Source: DAOPJM01 sp964490325 (GTDB taxonomy: Bacteria > Bacillota > Clostridia > Christensenellales > CAG-138). From it: a stretch of 64,000 nt of DNA. Positions 25,802-35,019 of the stretch are shown here, piece after piece. The notes below the pieces were generated by a model that made no database searches, was not told where the DNA came from, and was given only the letters and a program-made list of their open reading frames with translations. Both the position numbers and the translations under genes were made by a program. Position 1 is the stretch's first letter; each line of letters opens with the position of its first letter. The stretch lies in assembly GCA_964490325.1 (NCBI GenBank), contig CAZBBX010000003.1:54734-118733 (forward strand), given 5' to 3'.

Positions 25802-26510
25802 TGTATTGCTGGCCTACCAGCAGGCAGACGAAAAGAAGCAGCAGTTGGAGCTTGCGATCCGTTCCACGGAAAATCGTCAAAAGCTGAACAAACTGTATAA
25901 GCAGCTCAAGGAGCAGCAGCTCGTTATCAAGAAGCTGACGGACGAAATGGAGGCCTTCTCCAACACGATGGCGCGCCTCAAGGCGCATCAGGAGCAGCTG
26001 GAAAGGCGCTTGGATCTGGAAAGCTCGGAGCTGGACACTCTCAATTCGGATGAGGAATGCACCGCCGAGGAGATGACCGAGTTCCGTACCGACATCGAAA
26101 AGCTCATGAAGGAGATGCACACGGTCGAGCGCGAGATGAAGCAGCTTTCCGCAAGCGTGGAACATGCAATCGGCGAGTATCAAAAGACGCGTGTGCTTGC
26201 GGGTAAGAACAAGAAGGAATACGATCAGCTGCGCGTCGTCTGCGACAAGGAAAAAGAGGACGCCACGGCGGAGCTGAACGCCTGTGACACGGAGATGGAG
26301 CGCATTGCCGAGCGTACCGACCCCGAAATGCTTGCCAAGTACAACAAGGCGCGACAGCATCACAATCTGCCCGTCGTACCCGTCATTGGCGCCAAGTGCA
26401 GTGGCTGCCGCATGTCGCTGCCCATGATGACGCTGAAGAAAATATCCATAGAGGACTCCATCGTGGAGTGCGAAAACTGCGGCCGACTGCTCTACGCAGA
26501 AAAGAATTAG
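25788..26510 (+). CDS. Coiled-coil protein with C4 zinc ribbon
   Basis: A 240-residue protein. Residues 5-190 are a long coiled coil rich in Glu, Lys and Gln. The C-terminal zinc ribbon shows CSGC near 205 and CENC near 230. This family is common next to Nif3 genes and rnpB in Firmicutes, but its function is unknown; nucleic-acid binding is often guessed. ATG at 25788 has GGAGGGACGAAAAGG ahead and keeps the coil intact. Confidence 0.85.
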   Translation: MTKLDVLLAYQQADEKKQQLELAIRSTENRQKLNKLYKQLKEQQLVIKKLTDEMEAFSNTMARLKAHQEQLERRLDLESSELDTLNSDEECTAEEMTEFRTDIEKLMKEMHTVEREMKQLSASVEHAIGEYQKTRVLAGKNKKEYDQLRVVCDKEKEDATAELNACDTEMERIAERTDPEMLAKYNKARQHHNLPVVPVIGAKCSGCRMSLPMMTLKKISIEDSIVECENCGRLLYAEKN

Positions 26511-26538
26511 CGCATACGATTTTTGACAACTGAATATT

Positions 26539-26891
26539 CGCTGCGAGTAAGACAGACGATCGCGCCCCCTCGGGGGTGAGGAAAGTCCGAGCACCACAAG
26601 GCAAGAGTGCCGGGTAACACCCGGTGGAGGCGACTCCAAGGAAAGTGCAACAGAAATAAACCGCCTGTTCTTTAGAACGGGTAAGGATGGAAAGGCGAGG
26701 TAAGAGCTCACCGACGACATGGCGACTTGTCGTACCTGTAAACCCCACTCGGTGCAAGATTGAATTGGGAGCATTCAATGGCCGCCTGCCAAGCTCCTTG
26801 TAATCGCTGGAGCCCTGCGGCAACGCAGGGCCTTAGATAGATGATCGTCCTTAGACAGAACTCGGCTTACGGCTTGCTCGCAGCGTTTTTT
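26539..26891 (+). ncRNA. rnpB: RNase P RNA (class A) with terminator
   Basis: The catalytic RNA of RNase P, which trims the 5' end of precursor tRNAs. Conserved blocks are visible: GAGGAAAGTCCG (about 26578), ACAGAAA, GGTAAGAGCTCACC, GATAGATGA and CAGAACTCGGCTTACG near the 3' end. The P1 helix pairs CGCTGCGAGTAAG (26539-26551) with CTTGCTCGCAGCG (26873-26885). A seven-T run follows directly. The layout with L15-type GGT-like and P4 sequences fits type A, not the B. subtilis type B. It lies between the zinc-ribbon gene and trpS and may be processed from a longer transcript; I see no clear promoter of its own. Confidence 0.93.
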
Positions 26892-26906
26892 TATTGGGAG
26901 GGAATA

Positions 26907-27911
26907 ATGGAGGAAGCAAAAAAGGTCATTTTATCGGGCATACAGCCTTCCGGCAACGTGACGCTGGGCAATTACTTGGGCGCGCTCAAAAACTGGGCGC
27001 TGCTGCAGGACGACTATACCGCGCTGTACATGATCGCCAATATGCACGCCATCACCGTGCGCCAAGACGCCGCAGAGCTGCGGCGCAGAAGCATTGAGAT
27101 GCTTGCCATTTTGCTTTCCTGCGGCATCGATGCAAAGCGCTCGGTGCTTTTTGTGCAATCGCAGGTCCCCGAGCATACCATGCTGACTTGGGCGCTGAGC
27201 TGCAACACCTACATGGGAGAGCTCATGCGCATGACGCAGTTCAAGGACAAGAGCGCAAGCCACGCGGACAATGTCAACGCGGGGCTGTTCACCTATCCCG
27301 TTTTGATGGCGGCGGACATCCTGCTGTATCAGGCCGACCTTGTACCCGTAGGAGCGGATCAAAAGCAGCATGTCGAACTGACGCGGGTGCTTGCAACGCG
27401 CTTCAACAACGCTTACGGCGAGACCTTCGTGGTGCCAGAACCGTACATCCCCAAGCTTGGCGCAAGGGTGATGAGCCTGCAGGAACCTACAAAAAAGATG
27501 AGCAAGTCCGATTCCAACCCAAACGCGTACATTTTGGTCTTGGACGAGCCGGACGTCATCGTTCGCAAGTTCCGCCGTGCCGTTACGGACTGCGAGGCGC
27601 AGATCGCCTTTGATCCGCAGTCGCGTGCGGGCGTGAGCAACCTCTTGTCCATCTACTCGGTCTGTGCCGATTGCAGCATGGAAAAGACCCTTGCGCACTT
27701 TGAGGGGCAGAATTACGGAACGCTCAAGCAGGAGACGGCGGACGCCGTTATCGCCCTGCTGGAGCCGCTGCAGAGCGCCTACAAACGCTACATGGGGGAC
27801 AAGACCTTCCTTGGCGATACCATGAAGGAGGGCGCGGATAAGGCGCGGGGGATCGCCGTGCGCACCGTGCGGAAGGTGTACCATAAGCTGGGCTTTGACT
27901 GCGTGAAGTAG
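26907..27911 (+). CDS. trpS: Tryptophanyl-tRNA synthetase
   Basis: A class I aminoacyl-tRNA synthetase of 334 residues that charges tRNA-Trp. The HIGH-like region is GIQPSGNVTLGNYLGA near residue 10, and the KMSKS loop is KKMSKSDSN near 196. MGELMRMTQFKDKS near 109 is typical of the family. ATG at 26907 was chosen because GGGAGGG lies just before it and the upstream frame runs through rnpB. No T-box leader is present. Confidence 0.95.
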   Translation: MEEAKKVILSGIQPSGNVTLGNYLGALKNWALLQDDYTALYMIANMHAITVRQDAAELRRRSIEMLAILLSCGIDAKRSVLFVQSQVPEHTMLTWALSCNTYMGELMRMTQFKDKSASHADNVNAGLFTYPVLMAADILLYQADLVPVGADQKQHVELTRVLATRFNNAYGETFVVPEPYIPKLGARVMSLQEPTKKMSKSDSNPNAYILVLDEPDVIVRKFRRAVTDCEAQIAFDPQSRAGVSNLLSIYSVCADCSMEKTLAHFEGQNYGTLKQETADAVIALLEPLQSAYKRYMGDKTFLGDTMKEGADKARGIAVRTVRKVYHKLGFDCVK

Positions 27912-27920
27912 GAGGTGGAC

Positions 27921-28954
27921 ATGGAACAGAGCAGACGGACGGCCTACGACATTTTGCGAGTTATCGCCTTTGTGGGAACGCTGTTTTGCCTGGCGGTGCT
28001 GCGTGTCGCCTTTACGGTGCGCGGCGGCCTGAACATCAATGTCCTGCAGGGGTATTTGTCCCTGTTTAGTCCCTGCCTTGGTATCTTATCCTGCTTATGG
28101 GCGCATTCGGACTGGATCCCGACCGCGCGTTTTGCATCAAGAGCTACTTTTTCAAAACGATCCTGCGCATGGGGCTGGTCATCATCTGCTGGGGTGTGCT
28201 GTATGCGGCGCTGTCCTTTCTGACGCTTGGCTCCGCGTTCACACTTAAGGATTTCATTAAGCGCGCATTCATAGAGCGCGACATCATCTACTGGCTGTTC
28301 ATTCCGTTTGGGCTTGCTCTGCTTACGCCCATCCTGCGTCCCATCGCCAAGGATCGTGTTCTGAGCCTCTACTTTTTGGCTGGAGCCTTTCTGTTTGCGG
28401 CGCTGCTGCCTACGCTGCAGCTGATCAAGCCCTTGGACAAGTCCGCTTACATCACCGATCTGATCGACTGCAAGGCGTTCTTGGGATATGCGGGGCTGTA
28501 TGTGGCGGGCAGTTACTTGAAACGAGAGTCCCTGCCTAAGGCGCTGCGCATCTCCCTGTATGCGCTGGGTGTGATCGGCGTCTTTGTGACGTTCATGCTG
28601 TTTACGGGACGCTGGACGAACACCATCCTCTTCACCTACAACCGTCTAAACGGCAATTACCTGTTCCTGCTGCTGCCAACACTTGCCCTCTTTGTCACAT
28701 TTACCGAGTGGGACAGAAGAGCAAGCTTTCCAAAGAGGACAGCTGCCATCTTCGAGGAACTTTCGCGCTGTACGCTTGGCGCGTACCTTCTGTCGCTGCC
28801 GTCGCTCAAGTTGCTTTCCTGCATCGGTCTGACGGCAAAGAGCTTCACGCCCCTTGCGGCGACCCCGCTGACGGTGCTTTGCGCAGCGATCCTGTGCTAC
28901 GGGATCGCGTACCTGCTGCGCCGCATTCCCATCTTCAACCGATACCTGCTGTAG
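27921..28954 (+). pseudogene. Acyltransferase 3-family membrane protein, frameshifted
   Basis: The region encodes an acyltransferase 3-type (surface O-acyltransferase) membrane protein, but in two frames. The first frame from the ATG at 27921 (GGAGGTG upstream) reads YDILRVIAFVGTLF and breaks at about 28070 after GYLSLFS. The second frame continues with PALYLILLMGAFG and runs to 28954 with eight or so helices. A single extra C in the run at 28072-28074 would explain it. The catalytic His expected in the first helix is also absent (LFCLAVLRVAF). Either a decayed gene or a sequencing error plus a divergent member. Confidence 0.72.
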
Positions 28955-28995
28955 ATCCGTCCATCAAAAGCGATTCTTGAAGGGAGTATTTGGAG

Positions 28996-31419
28996 ATGAA
29001 GAAAGTATTTTGCATGCTGCTTGCTTTGCTGCTGCTTTGTACGATGGCAGCAACAAGCCAAGCCGAAACAACTCTCTCGTCCGAGCAGAAAAAGCTGCAA
29101 ACCTTTTTGGAGCTGACCGACACGGAGGGCGTAAAGAACGGCGTTAAGCTGAATCCAAACTACGCTCCGAACGACCCTGCAACTTGGAGCGGTATAGAGT
29201 TCAGCAACGGCAAGCTGGTCTATCTGAACCTGAACAAAGCGGCTTGCGTGGGTGCGTTGGATCTGTCCCTCTGTAAGCAGCTCACCAATGTGAATACGCG
29301 CAACAGCTCGATCACTTCTCTTAATTTGTCCTACTGCTCGGCTTTGACCGACCTCCGCTGTTCGGAGTGCGGCGACCTTAACTCCCTTATCGTCAGATCC
29401 TGCACTGCATTGGAGACGATCTACGCGGAGAACTGCAATTTGACTTCTATAGACCTTGGCAGCTGCAAGTCTTTGACCTGTCTGCATTTGGATAACAGTC
29501 ACCTGACGGAACTGGATCTCAATAACTGCACAAAACTGAAGGAGCTGCAGATCAACAATAATCAGATCTCCAGACTGGACCTTAGCAAGAACACCGCTAT
29601 CTACATTCTCCACATGAGCAACAACCCCTTGGTCTATCTGCGCGTGAACCCGCAGGGCAACTACGGAACAGGCGCCGTGTTTGTAAGCACAGAGGGGCTT
29701 GGGTATGTCAATACACGGATCGGCTTTGAGGGCTTTAACGATCGTTTCTATTATTTGAAATTTGGCAACGGAGAGGCGCTGCCGGGCTATGAGTATGCGG
29801 GCTGGTATTGCAAGAACACCAAAGAATACTTAGAGCCGAACGCTTCTACGCCCTTGCCTTACTACAAGGCGTATACCTACGAAATAAAATACACTATGAT
29901 CGAAGGCTACGATACGCAGCTGAACAAGATCGGTTCCTTCCTTGCGCTGCGCGATGCAAACGGCGTTCAAAACGGCTCCAAGCTGGACGCGGGGTATGTT
30001 GAGACGGATTGGCACAGCTGGCCGGGGATCTATTGGAGCAAGTATGGCTTTGCGATCGCCATCGATTTTTCACAGACCGCTGACACATCCGCCGAGGATC
30101 GCCTGATCGGCACCCTGGACTTGACGGATTCGAAGGTGGAGAACGTGAATATCGGCTTTACCAACATCGACAAGCTCATCGTGTCCGACGTAACGCGAGA
30201 GCTTGGCATGGCGGGTACGGACGCCGATCTGGAAGGCAATATCGCGCTCTCTACATTTGACTGCTCCTACTCGATGCACGCGTATCGCATCATTTGCGAC
30301 CTTCGCCTGCACACCAGCCTGACTGCAGTTGGCCTGGGCATCAGCAGCTTGGAATACAATTGCTATTCAGGTCTGGATCTGCGGGACAATTGCTTTACGA
30401 CCTTTACCACTACAGTGGGCAACAATCCCTACGATTTTCGCGGCAATCCCTTGACATACCTGAGGGATACCTACAACAGCATTACGTTCACCGCTGACAG
30501 CGGCAGCTTTGGAGCGCACTTCGGGTACATATCGGAAGAATACAAGAGCAACATTGAATTAACGCGTCATGACGACGGCATTGGCGCCTTCCTTGGCTGG
30601 TATGCGGACGGCGTCTGCATCGGCACGGAGGATACCGTCATCATCAGCCCAATTGCGCACTATCAGCTGGTCACGGCTAAGTACTATTTGTTCTCCGAGG
30701 ACGAACTGGCCGTGCGCGATTTCCTTTCGCAGTATGGACAACGTCTCTATGGCAGCGCCGCATGGAGCCTCGACGATCCGACAAGCTGGAAGGGCTTCAC
30801 GTTCGATGCGGAGCAGTACCTGACGGCTGTCGACTTTACGGGACTTACGCCGACCGTGGGAGCGACCCTCAGCCTGAGCGGAGTGCGCTTGACTTCTCTT
30901 AAGGCAAACGGCATGAAGCTGTCCAATCTGACGGTGCAAAGCTGCAGCGTCTTGACCGCGTTGGATCTTACGGGAAACTACCTCAACGTGCTTTCCATGG
31001 ATCTGACGGCCGCGGGTTATGGCGTCATAGAGCTGAAGGCCGATCCCTGCGGACGGGTCGGGCTTCTCTTGAATGCGGACGGCTTGACCGCACTGGCAGA
31101 GGAGCGCGTCAACACGCAGTTCGTGGCTTTTGAGGGCGATCTTACGGCGGATACGGCACAGCTGAGCCTTAATAAGGGCAGCAATGCTACATTGACGGCG
31201 AAGTATACGCTTGCCTATGTGTTGGGTGATGCAGATTCCAATACGCGGGTCAACGCTGCCGATGCGGCGTGCATCCTGCGCTATACCGTCAAGCTGCAGG
31301 ATCTTAGTGCAATGCAGCTTTTGGCGGCGGATGTAACAAACGACGGCAAGGTGGGCGCGGACGACGCAGCAAAGCTTTTGCGCTATACGGTCAGTCTGAT
31401 ACCCCTGCTGGACGAGTGA
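28996..31419 (+). CDS. Secreted leucine-rich-repeat protein with dockerin
   Basis: An 807-residue exported protein. Residues 1-23 form a signal peptide ending TSQA. Leucine-rich repeats of the irregular bacterial type cover about residues 75-215 (SLNLSYCSALTDL, ELDLNNCTKLKEL), and a second weaker LRR block follows each of two internal repeats (from about 305 and 570). The C terminus (about 742-805) is a type I dockerin: two copies of an EF-hand-like loop, DADSNTRVNAADA and DVTNDGKVGADDA, each followed by an LRYTV helix. Dockerins dock to cohesins on a scaffold or cell surface; no cohesin is in the window. ATG at 28996 fits the AGGGAG site and the signal peptide. Confidence 0.85.
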   Translation: MKKVFCMLLALLLLCTMAATSQAETTLSSEQKKLQTFLELTDTEGVKNGVKLNPNYAPNDPATWSGIEFSNGKLVYLNLNKAACVGALDLSLCKQLTNVNTRNSSITSLNLSYCSALTDLRCSECGDLNSLIVRSCTALETIYAENCNLTSIDLGSCKSLTCLHLDNSHLTELDLNNCTKLKELQINNNQISRLDLSKNTAIYILHMSNNPLVYLRVNPQGNYGTGAVFVSTEGLGYVNTRIGFEGFNDRFYYLKFGNGEALPGYEYAGWYCKNTKEYLEPNASTPLPYYKAYTYEIKYTMIEGYDTQLNKIGSFLALRDANGVQNGSKLDAGYVETDWHSWPGIYWSKYGFAIAIDFSQTADTSAEDRLIGTLDLTDSKVENVNIGFTNIDKLIVSDVTRELGMAGTDADLEGNIALSTFDCSYSMHAYRIICDLRLHTSLTAVGLGISSLEYNCYSGLDLRDNCFTTFTTTVGNNPYDFRGNPLTYLRDTYNSITFTADSGSFGAHFGYISEEYKSNIELTRHDDGIGAFLGWYADGVCIGTEDTVIISPIAHYQLVTAKYYLFSEDELAVRDFLSQYGQRLYGSAAWSLDDPTSWKGFTFDAEQYLTAVDFTGLTPTVGATLSLSGVRLTSLKANGMKLSNLTVQSCSVLTALDLTGNYLNVLSMDLTAAGYGVIELKADPCGRVGLLLNADGLTALAEERVNTQFVAFEGDLTADTAQLSLNKGSNATLTAKYTLAYVLGDADSNTRVNAADAACILRYTVKLQDLSAMQLLAADVTNDGKVGADDAAKLLRYTVSLIPLLDE

Positions 31420-31466
31420 ACTAAGCTTCGCCGCTGCAGCGGACAAAGTAATTTCTTGGATCAAAA

Positions 31467-31503
31467 AGGGTCGATCGTCTCGGATCGACCCTTGCGTTTT
31501 TTA
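31467..31503 (+). terminator. Terminator between LRR protein and selD
   Basis: AGGGTCGATC (31467-31476) pairs with GATCGACCCT (31483-31492), followed by TGCGTTTTTT. A shorter U run on the other side could serve selD too. Confidence 0.82.
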
Positions 31504-31523
31504 TTAATAAGCTCAAATAGATG

Positions 31524-32555
31524 CTACCGCAGCAGGATCGCCTTATCCGTGCGCGCCTGCATGACACCTATGCGCTGCGCAGCGGGGACGGCGTCCTTCA
31601 GGCCATCGTACAGCGCGTCCGCATCGAGCGGATCCACCGCGATCAAAAGCCCGCCCGAGGTCTGCGGGTCAAACAGCAGATCGCAAACGGCCTCGTCCAC
31701 CGTCCCAAGATCCACGGATGCCTCGGCAAAATGCCGATTTCGATACATGCCCGCTGGCAGGATGCCCATGCGTGCAAAGTCCAAGGCGGCGGGGATGAAG
31801 CGGATGCTGTCTGTATCGATGCGGGCAGTCAGCTCGGAGCCGTTTGCCATCTCCGTCAGATGTCCAAGGAAGCCAAAGCCCGTCACATCCGTGCAGGCGT
31901 GTACGCGATACTGCACCATCACGTCGCGTGCAGCCTTGTTGAGCGTGGTCATCAAGCTAAGCATCAGCGCCGTGTCCGCCTCGTCAAGCAGCTCTGCCTT
32001 GGCTGCCGTGGACAACACGCCTATGCCCAAGGGTTTGGTCAAAAACAGGACGTCGCCTTCCTTTGCGCCGCTGTTCGTGAGCACATGGTCGGGATGCACA
32101 AAGCCCGTTACAGACAGGCCGTACTTCGGTTCGCGGTCATAGATGCTGTGCCCGCCCGTGATGAGCGCGCCCGCCTCGTATACCTTGTCATAACCGCCGC
32201 GCAGGATGCGATGCACGATCCCCTTGTCCATGGTCTCGGGCACGCACATGATGTTCAGCGCCAGTTTAGGCTCGCCGCCCATGGCGTATATGTCGGACAG
32301 CGCGTTCGTGGCCGCGATCTGACCGAACAGGTAGGGATCGTCCGCGATCGGCGGAAAGAAGTCCAGCGTCTGTACCAGTGCCAGCTCGTCGCTGATGCGG
32401 TATACGGAGGCGTCGTCGCTCTTGTCAAACCCCACCAAGAGGTTTTCATCCCTGCGGACGGCAATGCCCTCCAGCAGCTTTGCCAGTTCGCCTGCGCCGA
32501 CCTTTGCACCGCAGCCTGCGCACTCGGCAAGCTTTGTCAATTTGATGTCTTCCAT
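31524..32555 (-). CDS. selD: Selenophosphate synthetase (Cys form)
   Basis: A 343-residue enzyme that makes selenophosphate from selenide and ATP. The active-site loop reads CAGCGAKVG near residue 14, with Cys where some bacteria use selenocysteine. FDKSDDASVYRI near 46 and TDVTGFGFLGHL near 217 are ATP/Mg-binding signatures. It is the last gene of the yqeC-yqeB-xdhC-selD operon. No selA, selB or tRNA-Sec is in the window, so selenophosphate here probably feeds the labile selenium cofactor of molybdenum hydroxylases. A selenocysteine pathway elsewhere in the genome cannot be excluded. Confidence 0.95.
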   Translation of the reverse strand: MEDIKLTKLAECAGCGAKVGAGELAKLLEGIAVRRDENLLVGFDKSDDASVYRISDELALVQTLDFFPPIADDPYLFGQIAATNALSDIYAMGGEPKLALNIMCVPETMDKGIVHRILRGGYDKVYEAGALITGGHSIYDREPKYGLSVTGFVHPDHVLTNSGAKEGDVLFLTKPLGIGVLSTAAKAELLDEADTALMLSLMTTLNKAARDVMVQYRVHACTDVTGFGFLGHLTEMANGSELTARIDTDSIRFIPAALDFARMGILPAGMYRNRHFAEASVDLGTVDEAVCDLLFDPQTSGGLLIAVDPLDADALYDGLKDAVPAAQRIGVMQARTDKAILLR

Positions 32556-32558
32556 GCT

Positions 32559-33524
32559 TTACTCCTCACAGTATTGAAACAGTACCTCAACAAAGTCCTC
32601 GCTGCCGCTGCGGATCGGAAAACGCAGCAGCGCGGAACGTTTATCCAACAGAAGCTGCCGCGCCTCGATCAATGCCAGATGCTCCGCATGACCACCGCCG
32701 ATGCTTGCGATCGATATCCCGTTTGACAGAAGCAGCATGCGCGCACCCGCCCTGCGTGGCGCAGTACCGACCACGCGAGTGAGCGTCAGCAGCATGGCGG
32801 GAGCGCTTAGAACACAAAGCGCATTCACAAGCTCCACATCCCAAATGGACTCATCGCCTGAACGATTCTTGGTCTCGATCAGCTCGGCGGTAATGCAAAG
32901 CCCCAGCTCGCTTGGCGTGCGAGCCCCCACCTTGATCCCAACGGGAGCGTGCACCTCTGCGAGAGCCTTCTTGGAAACGCCCTGTTCGGCAAGCGTTTCA
33001 AAGATGGAGCGGATCTTGCGCCTGCTGCCCAACAGCCCTATGTAGCTGTGCCTGCGAAGAAGGACTTCGTTCAAACAGTACAGTTCCTGTTCGGGATCGG
33101 AGGCCAGCAGCACATAGTAGGGCGCTGCGGCGGTGATGCTTTTCAGCCCTTCACAAAAGGTTACGGGCAGGAGCCTTGCGTTTGGGAAGCGTTCGGGGGT
33201 GCATAGTTCTTGGCGCTCGTCTATGACGGTCACGGAAAAGCCGATTGCGGATGCAAAGTAGGCGGTTGCCTTGGCGACATGTCCCGCACCGCATAAAACG
33301 AGCGTGGGCTTTGGCAGCGCCTGCTCGACAAAGAGCGCGTTTGGAGCTTCCGTGCAGTAGGGCAGGGGAGCGTCCGAAAGGGAAGAGGAGCTTATAAGCT
33401 CCGTTGGATCAACGCGTTCTCCCGCGGCGATGTACGCCGACTTGCCGCAGTTTGCGCCGTCAAGACAGCTTACGAGCGTGAGGGCTTCGCCCCTCACTAA
33501 GCGCTGCGCAATCTCCTTCAGCAT
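32559..33524 (-). CDS. XdhC/CoxI-family maturation factor, permuted domains
   Basis: A 321-residue protein. The Rossmann domain lies in the middle (about 70-215), with LVLCGAGHVAKATAYFA near 76 and YIGLLGSRRK near 162. The CoxI domain lies at the C terminus (about 225-300), with TRVVGTAPRRAGARML near 245 and IASIGGGHAEHLA near 267. In standard XdhC the CoxI domain comes first, so the order is swapped. XdhC inserts the sulfurated or selenated molybdenum cofactor into hydroxylases. It lies three bases before selD and overlaps yqeB by seven bases. Confidence 0.86.
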   Translation of the reverse strand: MLKEIAQRLVRGEALTLVSCLDGANCGKSAYIAAGERVDPTELISSSSLSDAPLPYCTEAPNALFVEQALPKPTLVLCGAGHVAKATAYFASAIGFSVTVIDERQELCTPERFPNARLLPVTFCEGLKSITAAAPYYVLLASDPEQELYCLNEVLLRRHSYIGLLGSRRKIRSIFETLAEQGVSKKALAEVHAPVGIKVGARTPSELGLCITAELIETKNRSGDESIWDVELVNALCVLSAPAMLLTLTRVVGTAPRRAGARMLLLSNGISIASIGGGHAEHLALIEARQLLLDKRSALLRFPIRSGSEDFVEVLFQYCEE

Positions 33525-34309
33525 GACGCGGCGGAGAAGCGCAGCAGCGCCTCCAATACGCCGCCTGCTACGGCGCGAGCCTTGTCCGAAACGGTGTAGC
33601 AGTGCATGACCTCACAGCGGGGATCCACATCGCCGCTCTTCATGCCCGTCTGCACAGGCGTGCCCTCGGGAAGAAGGCCGCGCAGGACGCCGCTGATCTG
33701 CGAAACAACGGGAAGTTCCTCGACCATGGCGACGGGCTCGCCCTTCTCCACAAGGTCGCCGATGTGATGCAGCTCATGAAAGGTACCCGCGCAGGGCGCT
33801 CGCAAAACGCGTTCGACCGAGAAGCCGCTGATAACCCCGGGAATACCCGTGTTGGGCGCGGCACTGCCCGAAAGGATCACGCGGCCAAGATCATGACCGC
33901 GCTGCGTCTCCACAACGGCGTGACAATCCACCCCCGCCGTGAAGCCGGGGCCAACGCCAATGACAATGGGCGCTTGCTCCATACGCGTGTTGAGGTTGCG
34001 CTTGGCAAGGATGGCGTCCACAACGGCGTCGGGATGCAAAACCTCAATACAGGCGGCTTTTTCGTCCGCAAGGACGGCGATCTCGTTTGCGTCAAGGATG
34101 GCGGTGACTTCGTTGGGCGAGGCGGCAAAGCGCGCAGTAACGCCCTCGATGGCCTGCGTGCCATAGCGGATGCTTTCCGAAAAGCAAACGCTGCGCCTTA
34201 TGGACGTAGGCTCCGGCAGATCCGTCATAACAAGTCGGAAGCCGCTGTTGTGCAAACGAACGGCAATGCCGCTTGCCAGATCCCCCGCGCCCTTTATGAG
34301 TACAAACAT
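33518..34309 (-). CDS. yqeB: Selenium-dependent molybdenum hydroxylase protein YqeB/EF2563
   Basis: A 263-residue protein of the EF2563/YqeB family. The N-terminal nucleotide-binding loop is LIKGAGDLASGIAVRL; VIGVGPGFTAGVDCHAVVET near 125 and the biotinyl-like fold at 170-225 (VLRAPCAGTFHELHHIGD) are family marks. YqeB is found with orphan SelD and molybdenum hydroxylases and is thought to help place selenium on the cofactor. ATG at 34309 has GGAGG upstream. It overlaps yqeC by 16 bases and xdhC by 7, a tight operon. Confidence 0.9.
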   Translation of the reverse strand: MFVLIKGAGDLASGIAVRLHNSGFRLVMTDLPEPTSIRRSVCFSESIRYGTQAIEGVTARFAASPNEVTAILDANEIAVLADEKAACIEVLHPDAVVDAILAKRNLNTRMEQAPIVIGVGPGFTAGVDCHAVVETQRGHDLGRVILSGSAAPNTGIPGVISGFSVERVLRAPCAGTFHELHHIGDLVEKGEPVAMVEELPVVSQISGVLRGLLPEGTPVQTGMKSGDVDPRCEVMHCYTVSDKARAVAGGVLEALLRFSAASC

Positions 34310-34992
34310 GTTCCATTCCTCCAGATCTCTATGATGCGTTTCTCCCGCTGCAGCGCACAGATGGCGGTGGGACAGGGGGAGAGGGCAGCAAGACGCCTTG
34401 CCGCCGTAAGGCGTTCTGCCGTGTCTGCCTTGTTGATGATAAGCCCGTTGATGGCGGGCCATTGCCGTATGACCGTAAGAAGATCCTCCGCGCTTAGGAT
34501 ATGCGCCGCAGGAGCGTGCAGGATCTCGCAGCAGCGCTCCACGCGATGCGCCGCAGAAGCAATACTGCTGCCCACTGCGTCAATGCCCACAACGCCCAAG
34601 ACGGCCTCCGTGCAGGCGGGCAGTACGGGCTCATAGGCTGCGTGCGCCTTCAAGGGTCTTTGACGGGAGCCGTCCGCCTCGATCAAAAGATAGTCGCTCA
34701 TGGCTTTCAGCTCGTCAAAGCTCTGCAGGGGAGGCCCCAGCTTGCCGTGTTCTGCAAGGGAAGCAACGCAAAGGACGGGATAGCGCTTCAGGTCTTCGGC
34801 GTCGGCTCTCAGATAGACGGGAACGCGGCAGTCGGCAAAGAAATGCGTGGAGGTGGCAAGGATCACGCGGCCGCGCTTGGACAGCGGCTCCCTAAGCGCA
34901 TACACAAGGGACGACTTGCCCCCGCCGCCGATGACGGAGATGCAGTGCGCTTCCCCTATAAGCTCTTGACGGAACAGCTCAAACGCTTCCAT
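34294..34992 (-). CDS. yqeC: Selenium-dependent hydroxylase accessory protein YqeC
   Basis: A 232-residue P-loop protein. The nucleotide-binding loop ISVIGGGGKSSLVYAL lies near residue 20, and YLLIEADGSRQRPLKAH near 100 is the family signature. YqeC is known only from co-occurrence with YqeB, SelD and molybdenum hydroxylases, and its reaction is not known. It is the first gene of the minus-strand operon and has a strong promoter. The ATG follows an AAAGGGG site. Confidence 0.9.
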   Translation of the reverse strand: MEAFELFRQELIGEAHCISVIGGGGKSSLVYALREPLSKRGRVILATSTHFFADCRVPVYLRADAEDLKRYPVLCVASLAEHGKLGPPLQSFDELKAMSDYLLIEADGSRQRPLKAHAAYEPVLPACTEAVLGVVGIDAVGSSIASAAHRVERCCEILHAPAAHILSAEDLLTVIRQWPAINGLIINKADTAERLTAARRLAALSPCPTAICALQREKRIIEIWRNGTCLYS

Positions 34993-35019
34993 GGCCTTGC
35001 CCCTTTCCTTATTCTCATT

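Noticed and set aside
32500..32520. Selenocysteine in SelD
   Set aside because: The active-site codon is an ordinary Cys codon; no in-frame TGA is present.
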